Shown here piece by piece: positions 34,503 through 44,409 of a stretch of DNA of 64,000 bases. The stretch lies in assembly GCF_001189295.1 (NCBI RefSeq), contig NZ_CP012159.1:6650525-6714524 (forward strand), given 5' to 3'. Source of the stretch: Chondromyces crocatus. GTDB taxonomy: Bacteria; Myxococcota_A; Polyangia; Polyangiales; Polyangiaceae. The notes below the pieces were generated by a model. The model was not told the origin of the DNA. It worked only from the letters and a program-made list of their open reading frames with translations, and did not search any database. Both the position numbers and the translations under genes were made by a program. Positions within the stretch are counted from its first letter, which is position 1. Each line of letters opens with the position of its first letter.

Positions 34503-36347
34503 GTGACGGCAAAGCTCGAGACGGTCGCAGATGCCCGGCCGAGCATCCTGCCAACGCGGCCCGAATCGCATCAGCGGCCGACCGCGGAGGGGCTCGCTTC
34601 GTGGCTGTCGCAGATCGATGTCGCGGTAATCGAGGTCGATGGGGATGGCCGCATCATCCGGATGAACGCTGCCGCAGAGCGTTTGACGGGGTGGTCGTTG
34701 GCCGAAACGCGTGGTGCCGCCGTGGACGAGGTGGTGCGCGTGGTCACGCCCGATCGCGGAGGTGACGTCGATGACGACGGGGAGCGCGAAGAGATCAGTG
34801 GATCCTCGCTTCTGCCCGAACTCTTCGGGGCAGCACCGACGGGTGGCGACGATCGAAGACATCAGACGGCGCTGATTGCGAGACGCGATGGCGAGCTGAT
34901 CTCGATCCGTCACACGGCCGGGATGATGCCGGCGCGCGGGGGTGAAGGAGCCGCGAGTCCGCAGAGGGTGCTGCTGTTCCGCGAGGTGACGGCCGCCGAG
35001 GAGGCCGCGCAGAGCGTGCGGTCCGACTCGCTGACGCATCTGCTGGATCGGCGGAGCATCATCGAGCGGATCGATGTGGCGCTCCAGGACTGCAGGACGA
35101 GCGGGGCGACCTATGCGCTCTGCTACATCGATCTGGACAGCTTCCGGCTGGTGAACGCGACGTGCGGCCACGAGGCAGGCGACGATCTGCTGCAGTGGGT
35201 GGCGACGCGGGTGAACGAGGTGGTGGGGCCGAACGATGCGGCAGGGCGCATCGGGGGTGACGAGTTCGCGCTGCTGCTGGCCGGTCGTGGGGAGCGAGAA
35301 GCAGAGCGGATCGCGAAGGAGCTGCAGCTCGCCCTGCTGGAGTTCCGTTTCGGCTGGGCCGAGAAGACGTTCTCGATCGGGGCGAGCATCGGCCTCGTGG
35401 TGATCGGTCCGCAGTTCGAGCGCGCCGCCGATGTGCTGAGCGCGGCGGACTACGCATGCCGGGTGGCAAAGGAGAACGGGCGCGGACGGCTGCAGGTCTA
35501 CCTGGACGACGACAAGATGGCCGCGAGCCGTCGGTCGATGCAGTGGGTGGCGAGCTTGCAGCGGCACCTGTCCGAGGGGCGGCTGCGGCTGTACGCGCAG
35601 GGGATCTACCGGCTGTCGATGCTCGACGATTCGCCGAACAGCGTGGAGGGGCGCAGCGTGCGAAAGCCAGGCGCTCACTTCGAGGTGCTGGTGCGGCAGG
35701 TGGACGAGGACGGGCGCGCCGTGTCACCGGTGGGGATCATCCACGCGGCAGAGCAGAGCGGGCTGATGCACGTGATCGACCGGTACGTGGTGCGACAAGC
35801 GCTGCGGATGATCGGTGCGTTGCCGCCCGCTGCGCTGCGGCGGCTGGATACGTGCTCGATCAACCTGTCGGGTGTGTCGCTGCTGCGCGAGGGGTTGCTG
35901 GACTTCCTGGTGGAGCAGCTGCACCGGGCGCAGGTGCCGCCGAGCAAGATCTGCTTCGAGATCACCGAGACCGCCGCTCTGGCAAACCTGGGCGAGGTGC
36001 TCTGGTTCATGCAAGAGATCGGCGCGATGGGCTGCCGGTTCGCCATCGACGACTTCGGGAGCGGACACGCGTCCTACGGCTATCTGGAGAGCTTGCCGGT
36101 GGACTACGTGAAGATCGACGGGATGTTCATCCGCGATCTGGCGGACAACTCACTGCACCGCGCCATCGTCGAGTCGGTGCAGCGCATCGGTGCCACGCTG
36201 GGAATCAAGACGGTGGCAGAGCAGGTGGAGAACGAGCTGATCTCCAACATGCTGCGCGACATGGGCATCCACTACGGTCAGGGCTGGCACTTCGCTCGTC
36301 CCCGACCGCTGCTCGATCTCTGCAACGAGCTCCGCGAAGGGATCTGA
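34503..36347 (+). CDS. PAS-GGDEF-EAL cyclic-di-GMP turnover protein
   Basis: A 614-residue cytoplasmic protein. A PAS domain covers about residues 40-160 (VAVIEVDGDGRIIRMNAAAE). The GGDEF domain follows with an intact GRIGGDEFALLL active site, so diguanylate cyclase activity is expected. The C-terminal EAL-type domain has FEVLVR at the EAL position, intact FEITET and DDFGSGHASYGYL, KIDG, and AEQVE where AEGVE is usual. Phosphodiesterase activity is therefore plausible but not certain. No ATG suits the conserved N-terminus. I chose the GTG at 34503, because a start further upstream would overlap the divergent NUDIX gene. Confidence 0.85.
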   Translation: MTAKLETVADARPSILPTRPESHQRPTAEGLASWLSQIDVAVIEVDGDGRIIRMNAAAERLTGWSLAETRGAAVDEVVRVVTPDRGGDVDDDGEREEISGSSLLPELFGAAPTGGDDRRHQTALIARRDGELISIRHTAGMMPARGGEGAASPQRVLLFREVTAAEEAAQSVRSDSLTHLLDRRSIIERIDVALQDCRTSGATYALCYIDLDSFRLVNATCGHEAGDDLLQWVATRVNEVVGPNDAAGRIGGDEFALLLAGRGEREAERIAKELQLALLEFRFGWAEKTFSIGASIGLVVIGPQFERAADVLSAADYACRVAKENGRGRLQVYLDDDKMAASRRSMQWVASLQRHLSEGRLRLYAQGIYRLSMLDDSPNSVEGRSVRKPGAHFEVLVRQVDEDGRAVSPVGIIHAAEQSGLMHVIDRYVVRQALRMIGALPPAALRRLDTCSINLSGVSLLREGLLDFLVEQLHRAQVPPSKICFEITETAALANLGEVLWFMQEIGAMGCRFAIDDFGSGHASYGYLESLPVDYVKIDGMFIRDLADNSLHRAIVESVQRIGATLGIKTVAEQVENELISNMLRDMGIHYGQGWHFARPRPLLDLCNELREGI

Positions 36348-36351
36348 GAAG

Positions 36352-36366
36352 GGGGGCGCTGCCCCC
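36352..36366 (+). terminator. Putative terminator hairpin after the GGDEF-EAL gene
   Basis: GGGGGC and GCCCCC flank a three-base loop five bases after the stop codon. An outer AGAAG/CTTCT pairing is possible. There is no T-run. Confidence 0.3.
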
Positions 36367-36498
36367 TGCGCTTCTGCTGGTCGCTCTCCCGCGGCAGGGC
36401 GATGGCGCGACTCTTTGCGCTCCGGATGGTCAGGGTGAGCTGGCTCTACGCCGCGCAGCAGGAAGGGCGGTCTCTCTCGGAAGAGACGGGGGCAGACG

Positions 36499-37161
36499 TC
36501 AACCGAGGATCTCCGTCGATCGGGTGATGCGGACGCCTGCGCTGCGGAGTTCGTCGAACGTGCGCGCGACACCTTCGGGTGAGATGCCTGCAACGGCGTC
36601 CTCGATCAGGGCAGTTCGATAGCCACGCTCCGCGAGGCCGAGAGCAGCAGCACGTACGCAGTAATCCGTCGCGACGCCGTACACGAAGAATTCGGGCGGC
36701 GTCTCGGTCGCTGCGACGAGGTCACGCACGAAGGGGTCGGCGAGCGGGTTGATGAAGAGGCTGTAGACCTCTTTCTCGAAGTAGACGCCTTGCGTTTTTC
36801 CCTGGAGAAGCTCGTCGAGGGCGACAGACGCGAGGGGGGCCTCGGGGACGTTGGGAAGGAAGCGGAAGCGGGGCGGGAGGGTGCCCTCGACCTTGAGCCA
36901 GCCGGGGGTCCCCTTCACACAGTGATCAGGAAAGTTCGGCTTCGTGGCGTCTTCCGGCGGTGGGACGTCGTTCGAACCGAACTCCCATGCATCCCAGGCG
37001 TGGGAGTCGACGGAGCCGAGGATGGGGATGCCACGAGCGACGGCATGAGCCGTGAGACGCCTGTACAGATCGTTCGGTGAGCCCTTCACGTACAGCGATC
37101 CGGTCTCCAGGCAGAAGTCGTTCTGTACGTCGACGTCGACGAAAACACGGTCGATCTTCAT
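36499..37161 (-). CDS. pncA: Nicotinamidase
   Basis: A 220-residue isochorismatase-fold hydrolase that converts nicotinamide to nicotinic acid. The catalytic triad is visible: Asp in DVDVQNDF, Lys in FEKEVYSLF and Cys in VATDYCVRAAALGLA. Metal-site residues of PncA are suggested by DSHAWDAWEFG and PDHCVKGTPG. It starts 30 bases after the pncB stop on the same strand, so the pair converts nicotinamide through nicotinic acid to nicotinate mononucleotide. That is the Preiss-Handler salvage route to NAD. Confidence 0.92.
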   Translation of the reverse strand: MKIDRVFVDVDVQNDFCLETGSLYVKGSPNDLYRRLTAHAVARGIPILGSVDSHAWDAWEFGSNDVPPPEDATKPNFPDHCVKGTPGWLKVEGTLPPRFRFLPNVPEAPLASVALDELLQGKTQGVYFEKEVYSLFINPLADPFVRDLVAATETPPEFFVYGVATDYCVRAAALGLAERGYRTALIEDAVAGISPEGVARTFDELRSAGVRITRSTEILG

Positions 37162-37191
37162 GGTGCCTCGGCCTTTCCTGGCAACGGTCCC

Positions 37192-38562
37192 TCAGTCTTC
37201 CTTGGCAACCTGATGGGACGGCGCAACCCGTGCTCTGACCTCATCGATGAGGCGGGTGAGTCCAGTCGAACGCTGTGGGGTGAGCGGCGTCCAGGGGTCT
37301 CCGTCGAGCCGCCGCAGCGATGCAGGGAGCGAGGCCAGCTCGCGCTTCGCGCGTGCCCGGATCGCCGAGAGCGGCTCTGCCGGAGCGAGCCTCTTCCCGC
37401 CACGCACGATCTCGGCGAGCAGCGGCGCCGTGCCCTCCGGTCCGTGCTCGTCTGCGAGGGCAATGATGTCCCCCGTGATCTCTCCATCAGGGCCGTGCGA
37501 GCGGAACACCTGGTGTGCCCCCGGAAGGGTGGCCTTGCCTTCGGAGAACTTGGCGATCGGGGCGCGGTCCTCCCCTTCCCCGATCTCGACGAGCTTGTAC
37601 ACACCACCGAGCGCAGGCGCGTCCCGCGAGACGACGAGATCGGTGCCCACGCCGTAAAGATCGATGGGCGCCCCCGCGTTGCGAAGGGCGGCGATCTTCA
37701 GCTCGTTGACGTCGCCAGAGGCGACGATCTTCGCCTGTCGACAGCCGGCGTCGTCGAGGATGCGGCGGACGCCCTTGCTGAGTGTGGCGAGATCGCCCGA
37801 GTCGAGACGGACGCCCTTGAGTTTGTCTCGTGCGATGGCCGCGGCCCGCTTGGCTCCTTCGAGGGTGTCGTAGGTATCGATGAGCAGGATGGAGGCGTTC
37901 GGGAAGATCTTCACATAGCCTTCGAAGGCCGCTTCTTCGGTCGGATGCGCCATCGTCCACATGTGGGCGGCAGTGCCCGTGACGGGGATGCCGTAGCGCA
38001 TGCCCGCCTCGACGTTGGAGGTCGACGCGAACCCGGCCGCATAGGCAGCGCGGGCGGCGTCGACGGCCGCGTCGAAGTGGGTGCGCCGCGTCCCGAACTC
38101 GACGACGCCGGCCTCTCCGGCGCTGAGCACGATCCGCGCCGCCTTGGAGGCGACCATCGTGGCGTGGTTCACGGCGGAGAGGACGAAGGTCTCGACGAGC
38201 TGGGCTTCGATGAGAGGTGCCGTGATCCTGAGGACTGGCTCCTGCTCGAAGAACACCGTCCCTTCGGGGATGGCCCACAGGTCGCCATGGAAGCGAAAGT
38301 CGCGGAGGTAGGCGATGAACTCGGGCGTCATCGCGTCCGCGAGCGAAGGGACGGTCTTCAGGTAGGCGATCTGCTCGTCGGTGAAGCGAAGGTCGGTGAG
38401 GTACGCGATGACGCGCTCGATCCCCATGGCGAGGAGGTAACGCCGCTCCTCGGGGAGCCGCCTCACGAACATCTCGCAGGTCGCCGTCCGCGAGGCCATG
38501 CCGCGGTGGAAATACCCTGCGGCCATGGTGAGCTGGTAGAGGTCGGTTTTGAGTGCGTCCAC
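37192..38562 (-). CDS. pncB: Nicotinate phosphoribosyltransferase
   Basis: A 456-residue enzyme making nicotinate mononucleotide from nicotinic acid and PRPP. The family N-terminus ALKTDLYQLTMAAGYF is clear, followed by VEFGTRRTHF, ASTSNVEAGMRYGIPVTGT and the phosphate-binding region GVRLDSGDL with ASGDVNELKI. The start is set at a GTG at 38562 because it gives the usual family N-terminus; a TTG 36 bases upstream only adds non-conserved residues. It forms an operon with pncA. Confidence 0.93.
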   Translation of the reverse strand: MDALKTDLYQLTMAAGYFHRGMASRTATCEMFVRRLPEERRYLLAMGIERVIAYLTDLRFTDEQIAYLKTVPSLADAMTPEFIAYLRDFRFHGDLWAIPEGTVFFEQEPVLRITAPLIEAQLVETFVLSAVNHATMVASKAARIVLSAGEAGVVEFGTRRTHFDAAVDAARAAYAAGFASTSNVEAGMRYGIPVTGTAAHMWTMAHPTEEAAFEGYVKIFPNASILLIDTYDTLEGAKRAAAIARDKLKGVRLDSGDLATLSKGVRRILDDAGCRQAKIVASGDVNELKIAALRNAGAPIDLYGVGTDLVVSRDAPALGGVYKLVEIGEGEDRAPIAKFSEGKATLPGAHQVFRSHGPDGEITGDIIALADEHGPEGTAPLLAEIVRGGKRLAPAEPLSAIRARAKRELASLPASLRRLDGDPWTPLTPQRSTGLTRLIDEVRARVAPSHQVAKED

Positions 38563-38655
38563 GGTTGAGGACGTAGAGACGCGCCAGGCTCCGGTCAACA
38601 GAAGACGTCGGACCGCCTTGGCGACATGATGCCGTGCGCACTAAGCTCCCGCGCC

Positions 38656-39516
38656 ATGACGGCTCAGATCCTGGATGGCAAGGCCATCGCGCAGAAGGTC
38701 CGCTTGGAGGTACGCGAAGGGGTGGCGCGCTTCTCCGCCGCGCACGGGAGGCCCCCGGGCCTCGACGTGCTCCTGGTGGGCGAGGATCCAGCGAGCGTCA
38801 TCTACACACGCAACAAGGAGAAGGCATCCCACGAGGTCGGGATGCGAGGGCGGCTCCATCGGCTCTCCGCCGACACGACCGAGGAGGAGCTGCTCGGGAA
38901 GATCGCAGCGCTCAACACCGATCCGTCGGTCGACGGCATCCTGGTGCAGCTTCCGCTGCCGAAGCAGATCCGCGAGGCGCGGGTGCTCGACGCGGTGGAT
39001 CCAGCGAAGGACGTCGACGGGTTTCATCCAGTGAATGCCGGGCTCCTCGCCACGGGCCGCCCCGCCCTCGTGCCCTGCACGCCGAAGGGATCGATGCGCT
39101 TGCTCGCCGAGGCCGGCGCGCACCTCGCGGGCGCTCGCGCGGTGGTGGTGGGCAGGAGCAACATCGTGGGGAAGCCGATGGCGCAGCTCCTGCTCGCGGC
39201 GCACGCCACCGTGACGCTGGCGCACTCCCGCACCCGCGATCTGGGTGCCGTTTGTCGTGAGGCAGACATTCTCGTCGCCGCAGTGGGTCGGACGCGCCTC
39301 ATCCAAGGCGACTGGATCAAGGACGGCGCCATCGTGATCGACGTGGGGATGAACCGTGACGACGACGGGAAGCTCGCTGGTGACGTCGACTTCGATGCAG
39401 CGCGGAGCCGTGCTTCCTGGATCACACCCGTTCCGGGCGGCGTGGGCCCGATGACCATCGCCACCCTGCTGGAAAACACGCTGCACGCTGCACGAGCGCG
39501 CGTCGGCGACGGTTGA
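38656..39516 (+). CDS. folD: Bifunctional methylenetetrahydrofolate dehydrogenase/cyclohydrolase
   Basis: A 286-residue FolD that interconverts 5,10-methylene-, methenyl- and 10-formyl-tetrahydrofolate with NADP. The catalytic Lys lies in [14 protein letters not shown] (the YxxxK motif), with [14 protein letters not shown], the [11 protein letters not shown] block and the NADP site [17 protein letters not shown]. The C-terminal signature [16 protein letters not shown] is intact. The ATG at 38656 matches the family N-terminus ([11 protein letters not shown]). It is divergent from pncB, with fewer than 100 bases between. Confidence 0.96.
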   Translation: MTAQILDGKAIAQKVRLEVREGVARFSAAHGRPPGLDVLLVGEDPASVIYTRNKEKASHEVGMRGRLHRLSADTTEEELLGKIAALNTDPSVDGILVQLPLPKQIREARVLDAVDPAKDVDGFHPVNAGLLATGRPALVPCTPKGSMRLLAEAGAHLAGARAVVVGRSNIVGKPMAQLLLAAHATVTLAHSRTRDLGAVCREADILVAAVGRTRLIQGDWIKDGAIVIDVGMNRDDDGKLAGDVDFDAARSRASWITPVPGGVGPMTIATLLENTLHAARARVGDG

Positions 39517-39584
39517 TTCCAGGGGCTCCGTCCCTTGCCGCGAACAGGCGGCCGTGCTTCCTGAACGTCATGCTTGGTCAGCGC

Positions 39585-40949
39585 ATGACGCGCCCTTTTC
39601 TTCATGCCTTGTCTCTCCTGACGGCGGCACTCACCACCTTTGCTGCCGCGGCGTGCGGGGGGGATGAGGCCGGAGGCTCAGGCGGTGGCACCACGACCAC
39701 GACCACCTCTTCCACGGGTCCAGGCCCTGGAAGCGGAGGAGCAGGTGGACAAGGTGCAGGGGGCGAGGGGCAAGGCGGGAGTGCGTCGCCCGACTGCGGA
39801 CCTGAAGAAGAGGGAGGCGGTGGGGAGCCGACGCTGACGCTGGACGACGTCCTCGCGTCGCTGCGTACCGATCGGGACGGCACCCTGCACGAGATCTCGC
39901 TGACCCGAGGGTGGCCCGCGCTGCTTCCCGACGGCTATCTCTTCGTGTCGACCAGCAGCAACCTGACCCATGTCGCAGGAGATCATGACGGCTGGGTGGG
40001 GGCACCGCTCACCGCGGACCAGGGCTTCTCGTGGGCGCTGGTACCGATCGCCTCACCGGGCGGAGGCTACAAGTTCACCGACCTCACCGCTTACGAGGCC
40101 GATCCCTGGGCGCGCTCGTACACGGTCGACAGTTTCGGAGAGCTGAGCTTGATCCGGCCATCGATTGCCCACCTCGATCGGTACCGCGACCTCGGTGACG
40201 CCGACCTGAAGCCGCGGGATCTGCGGGTGTGGGTCCCTCAGGGGTCGATCAATCGCGTGCTCTACGCACATGATGGCCAGAACCTGTTCTTCGACGGAGG
40301 GCCGTTCGGCTCGTGGCGGCTGGAGCAGAGTGTGCCTCCCGGGGTGCTCGTCGTCGGGATCGACAACACGAGCGACCGGATGGACGAGTACACCCACGTG
40401 ACGGACACCATCGGCGGTAACACGGTCGGGGGGCAGGGAGATGCTTACGTGCGCTTCCTCGGTCGAACGGTGCGGCCCTTGATCCAGGCTCGCTATGGCG
40501 AACCAGGGCCCCTCGGGGTGATGGGCTCGTCGCTGGGTGGCCTCATCAGCCTGCACATCGCGGATCGATGCCCGGGGGTCTATGCCTTCGCGGCCAGCCT
40601 CTCCGGCACCGTGGGCTGGGGCAGCATCGGCGACGGCAACCGCAATGAGACGATGCTCGAGCGTTACACCGCGCACACCCGGCCGGTCGCCTCGCGGCTG
40701 TACCTCGACGTCGGCGGTGGGCCTGGCTCCGGCTGCGTGGATGCCGACGGGGACGGCATCGAGGACGATACGGACAGCTCCCCCGACAACTACTGCGAGA
40801 ACGAGCAGCTCAGGCGGCAGCTCGCGGCAGGGGGCGCGTACACGGAGGGAGCCAACTTCGACTTCGCGTGGCACGAGGGCGCCATTCACAACGAGGCCGC
40901 ATGGGCAGCGCGCGTGGGGAACCCCTTCTCGATCTTCGCGGGCCTGTGA
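39585..40949 (+). CDS. Lipoprotein esterase of the putative esterase (EsteraseD/Fes) family
   Basis: A 454-residue exported alpha/beta hydrolase. A signal peptide ends in the lipobox AAAAC and is followed by a Thr/Gly-rich linker. The catalytic domain shows VLYAHDGQNLF and the nucleophile elbow GVMGSSLGGLISL (GxSxG). The late DADGDGIEDDTDSSPD segment looks like a calcium-binding thrombospondin-3-type repeat inserted in the fold, and WHEGAIHNEAAW probably supplies the catalytic His. An alternative ATG lies 15 bases upstream. The family includes feruloyl esterases and enterochelin esterases; the substrate is not known. Confidence 0.82.
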   Translation: MTRPFLHALSLLTAALTTFAAAACGGDEAGGSGGGTTTTTTSSTGPGPGSGGAGGQGAGGEGQGGSASPDCGPEEEGGGGEPTLTLDDVLASLRTDRDGTLHEISLTRGWPALLPDGYLFVSTSSNLTHVAGDHDGWVGAPLTADQGFSWALVPIASPGGGYKFTDLTAYEADPWARSYTVDSFGELSLIRPSIAHLDRYRDLGDADLKPRDLRVWVPQGSINRVLYAHDGQNLFFDGGPFGSWRLEQSVPPGVLVVGIDNTSDRMDEYTHVTDTIGGNTVGGQGDAYVRFLGRTVRPLIQARYGEPGPLGVMGSSLGGLISLHIADRCPGVYAFAASLSGTVGWGSIGDGNRNETMLERYTAHTRPVASRLYLDVGGGPGSGCVDADGDGIEDDTDSSPDNYCENEQLRRQLAAGGAYTEGANFDFAWHEGAIHNEAAWAARVGNPFSIFAGL

Positions 40950-41050
40950 CACAGCCCCGGCAGGTTCTCACGAGGAGGGTTGCCGCCCCCCGCTGGGCAG
41001 CCGACGCGCAGGCCGGGGCCTGACAGAGCGCTCGCCCAGGCTCTCCCGTC

Positions 41051-43261
41051 ATGCGATCGGCTGCTCCTGCCACGACTCCTCCGGACCACGATGCAGCCAC
41101 CCTCTGGCGAGGTCGCGAGGCGCAGGTCCGGGCGCTCCTCGGCCCCTACGGCAGCGGGGACCTGCTCCCGGGTGACTTCCGCGTTCATCGGCTCCTCTCG
41201 GGCCGCGACTTTTACGAGGTGCGCATCGAGGGGCCAGGGGGGGCCCACGGCGCTCTCTACCTCGCTCCCCGCGGCGCGTACCCCGGAGAGACCATCGTCC
41301 TGCCGAGCCTGGGGGTGCGGCTCATCTTCGACGCCTCACCCGCAGATGCCCCCTCCCCTCGCCCCGCCCTCGAGCGGCTCCTCGACATCATCCGCAGCAA
41401 CGACGACGGCCATTTCTGGGAACGGCCTCCGCAGGAAGAATCCGACACGGAGGACAGGCGCATCGAGCCCCTCGACGTCGTGGTGCCTCTGGGCCTCCTG
41501 CTCACCGCAGCGCTCCTCGCCCGCCGCCATCTCGCAGGCCGTCACCACGCGCGCGCGGCATCACCGCGCCCACATCAGCCGGGTGGCGTCCTGTCCTCGC
41601 GCTTCACACTCGCCGCACTGCTGCTCGTCACGGTGCTGACGGCGATCCCGCTCGCCACCGCCGAGACCGACGACGCCTACACCGTGCTTCGTTACGCGCG
41701 GAACCTCGTCGAGCATGGCGAGTTCACCTACAACCTCGGCGAACGCATCTGCGCGCTCACCTCACCGCTCCACGCCCTCCTCCTGGCGCTCCTTTACCGC
41801 CTCACGGGTGAGCTTCTCCTCCCGGCCAGGGCGCTGGGCGTTGCCTGCACCCTCGCCGCTGCCGCATCCCTCACGCTGTCCTTCCGGCGGGACGGCACTG
41901 CCCTGCGCTGCGGGCTCGCGCTCTTCATCGCCTCCCCGTTCGTCCTCTACTGGACGTTCGGCGGCCTGGAGACGCCCTTGCTCGCAGCGCTCCTCACCTC
42001 ATCGACCGCGCTCGCCCACACGTCGCGACGCGCGCCCGACGGGACCTCGACGCCCGGCCTCCTCCGCCAAGGCCTACCGTTCTTCCTCGGTGGCCTCGCC
42101 GTGATCACCCGCCTCGACGCGATCACCTTCGTCGGCCCCCTCCTCGTCTCCCTGGCCATCCACCCCGGGCCCACCAGCCCCTCGCCAGGACGGCAGTGGG
42201 CGGCGCGCCTCCTCGACCTCGTCGCCTTCGCGGCCCCCCCAGCCGCGTGGTTCACGTTCGCCGGCAGCTATTACGGCCACCTCTTGCCCACCAGCTTCTA
42301 CGTCAAGACGCCTCGCCTCGACGTCCCCTGGCTCCTCGCCAATGCCATGTACATGGCCGACTTCGCGCTCGTCTCTGGCCTGCTGGTGCTCCCTGGCGTC
42401 GCCGCCTTCCTCGCGATGAGCAGCACCTCGTACCGCGCTGCAGCCCACGACCACCTTCGCCGCTTCGGGGGCATCCACGCCGGCCTCGCTGGTGTGGCCG
42501 CGTATGGCCTCATCGCTGCCACCACCCACCTCTTCTATGCGTTCCGGCTCTTCATCCCCTTCCTGGGCCCAGCCGCGCTCCTCACCGCGGATCTCGTGGC
42601 TGGCCTCCGCCGCGCCTCCACGACGGACGAGGGGTCCACGCCTCCCCGGGACACCTCGCCTCCCACGACCAACACGACGGCCACGCCCTCGCTCACGCCT
42701 TCATCCCCCACCGCCGCTGCAACTTCCCCCCTCGACCGCCTCTTCGCCGCCAGCACGCTGGTCCTCCTCGCCCTCCAGGGGCTGAGCGCCCTCCAGGTCG
42801 CCATGCCCTCCGGCAACCTCAGCGGCGCTCGGACTGGCGAGATGCGTGACCTCGGTGCCCCTGACATGACGGCGTGGGTGCGGCGCTTCGCGGAGCCCGC
42901 CGACACCCTGCGGGACCACTGGCAGCGCCAGCCAGCGAGCGCCGAGCGCCCCATGCGCATCGCCACCTTCGCCGTGGGAGCCCTTGCGCACGCCCTTCCC
43001 GATGCCCGCGTCTACGAGCAGCACACGGCGTACCGCCACGCCTGCCGCCCCCGGCCCGGCGTGCTGGCCAGCACCGCGGACTACGTCTGCGTCCTTTCCC
43101 CCATGCCCGAGGAGACCGAGCTGGACCTCGACCGCTTGCAGCTCGTCTTCGAGACGCAAGCCGAACTCTCGGGCACCGTCCGTCACTACCGGGTCTATTT
43201 CAACCCGACGCCAGCGCCCCAGATCCTGCCACCACGCATCGATGCCCCCTGCCTGCTCTGA
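41051..43261 (+). CDS. GT-C type membrane glycosyltransferase
   Basis: A 736-residue protein. The first 140 residues are soluble and not conserved to my eye. One membrane segment is near residues 140-155, and a multi-span region starts about residue 180 with LAALLLVTVLTAIPL. The motif ETDDAYTVLRYARNLVEHGE, followed by LGERICALTSPLHALLLALL, is the luminal Asp-Asp loop of GT-C enzymes that use polyprenyl-phosphate sugar donors. A Thr/Pro/Ser-rich loop interrupts the later part, and a C-terminal soluble domain follows. It would add sugars on the periplasmic face of the membrane. The acceptor is unknown. Confidence 0.72.
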   Translation: MRSAAPATTPPDHDAATLWRGREAQVRALLGPYGSGDLLPGDFRVHRLLSGRDFYEVRIEGPGGAHGALYLAPRGAYPGETIVLPSLGVRLIFDASPADAPSPRPALERLLDIIRSNDDGHFWERPPQEESDTEDRRIEPLDVVVPLGLLLTAALLARRHLAGRHHARAASPRPHQPGGVLSSRFTLAALLLVTVLTAIPLATAETDDAYTVLRYARNLVEHGEFTYNLGERICALTSPLHALLLALLYRLTGELLLPARALGVACTLAAAASLTLSFRRDGTALRCGLALFIASPFVLYWTFGGLETPLLAALLTSSTALAHTSRRAPDGTSTPGLLRQGLPFFLGGLAVITRLDAITFVGPLLVSLAIHPGPTSPSPGRQWAARLLDLVAFAAPPAAWFTFAGSYYGHLLPTSFYVKTPRLDVPWLLANAMYMADFALVSGLLVLPGVAAFLAMSSTSYRAAAHDHLRRFGGIHAGLAGVAAYGLIAATTHLFYAFRLFIPFLGPAALLTADLVAGLRRASTTDEGSTPPRDTSPPTTNTTATPSLTPSSPTAAATSPLDRLFAASTLVLLALQGLSALQVAMPSGNLSGARTGEMRDLGAPDMTAWVRRFAEPADTLRDHWQRQPASAERPMRIATFAVGALAHALPDARVYEQHTAYRHACRPRPGVLASTADYVCVLSPMPEETELDLDRLQLVFETQAELSGTVRHYRVYFNPTPAPQILPPRIDAPCLL

Positions 43262-43314
43262 CCGCGACCGCGTCCGGGCCGCCTCGTCTCGCAGCGCACG
43301 CTCGGGCCTCGACG

Positions 43315-44409
43315 CTACTCCGCTTGCCCCCCTCGCGCCGCCCAGGCCTCGGCCACCTGCTCTGCCAGCGCACGCACCGTCAGCGGCGACGAGCCCTCGG
43401 CCTTGTTGTTCACCAGCACGAACGCCGGGATTCCCGCCGCCGCAGCAGCGCACACGATCTCGACCACCTCGGCCCGCATGCGGGGGTCCGGCTCGACGAT
43501 GCGATTGAACGGCGCAAACCGCGCCTTGTCCGCTTCGTAGGCACGCCCGGGCTTCAACGAGAGGCGCACCAGCACGAACGGCGCCTGGGTCACCGGCACG
43601 GTCTCCGCCTGGGCTCCCGGAAGCGGCATCGACCGCCAGTAGGAGTAGGCATGCGCCACGCCATGCGCGCGCAGGACCTCTGCGTAAGCCGGTGTCAGGT
43701 ACGCCCGCTCCCGCAGCTCCACCGCGTAGCGCAGCCCGCGGGGCGCCTCCGAGAGGAAGCGGTCCAGCCGGTCGAGGAAGGCGGGGAGCGGCAGCCGGTT
43801 CGCCGCCCCCACTGGCGGCATCTCCAGCAACACTGGCCCCGCGTGCTCGCGGAACGAGCCGAGCAGCGGCCGCGCGTGCATCGCCTCGAACACCTCGACC
43901 GACAGAAAGTCCGGGTTCGGCGTCACGGTCGGACCGCGCTCGTCCTCGGGCAGGCCCGGCGCCATGAACACCTGCGACATCACCGCGTGGGGTGCCTTCG
44001 ACACACACTGGAAGCCCGGCGGGAGCTGCCGCGCATAGCGAAGGTAATCGCCATCGGGCACGGGAGCGTAGAAGCTCCGATCGATCCCCACCGTGGTCAG
44101 CAGCGGGTGCTGTGCGTATTCGAGGAGGCCATCGTGCGCCAGCTCCTTCACGCTCCGCGCGCGCGAGTAAACGATGCCCGCCCACCCAGGAAAGCTCCAG
44201 GTGCTCGTCCCGAACCGCAGCCCTGGGGGCAGGCGCTCGGCGATCGGTCGCGCCAGGGCATGCTCCTGCTCCAGCGCACGCGCCATCGCGCCATCCTCCC
44301 TTTCGGCGGGGGGCGCCCCTCGGTCCTCGAGGGGCGAAGGCGGTGGCTGCTCGAACAACGAAAGCTGATGACTCGCAACACGGTGACGAGGGCTCACCCG
44401 CGTGAGCAT
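43315..44409 (-). CDS. DUF72 family protein
   Basis: A 364-residue cytosolic TIM-barrel protein of the DUF72 (YecE) family. Hallmarks are LRFGTSTWSFPGWAG near residue 65, then PPGFQCVSKAPHAVM, LLEMPPVG and the late FVLVNNKAEGSSPLTVRALA. The function of the family is not established. I set the start at the ATG at 44409 because the preceding codons overlap the PhoX gene and are Cys-rich and non-conserved. The start overlaps the end of the PhoX-like gene by 16 bases on the same strand, so co-translation is likely. Confidence 0.85.
   Translation of the reverse strand: MLTRVSPRHRVASHQLSLFEQPPPSPLEDRGAPPAEREDGAMARALEQEHALARPIAERLPPGLRFGTSTWSFPGWAGIVYSRARSVKELAHDGLLEYAQHPLLTTVGIDRSFYAPVPDGDYLRYARQLPPGFQCVSKAPHAVMSQVFMAPGLPEDERGPTVTPNPDFLSVEVFEAMHARPLLGSFREHAGPVLLEMPPVGAANRLPLPAFLDRLDRFLSEAPRGLRYAVELRERAYLTPAYAEVLRAHGVAHAYSYWRSMPLPGAQAETVPVTQAPFVLVRLSLKPGRAYEADKARFAPFNRIVEPDPRMRAEVVEIVCAAAAAGIPAFVLVNNKAEGSSPLTVRALAEQVAEAWAARGGQAE

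Noticed and set aside
36348-36498. Small gene between the GGDEF-EAL gene and pncA
   Set aside because: Only 150 bases; frames present are extensions of shadows, and a hairpin follows the upstream stop.
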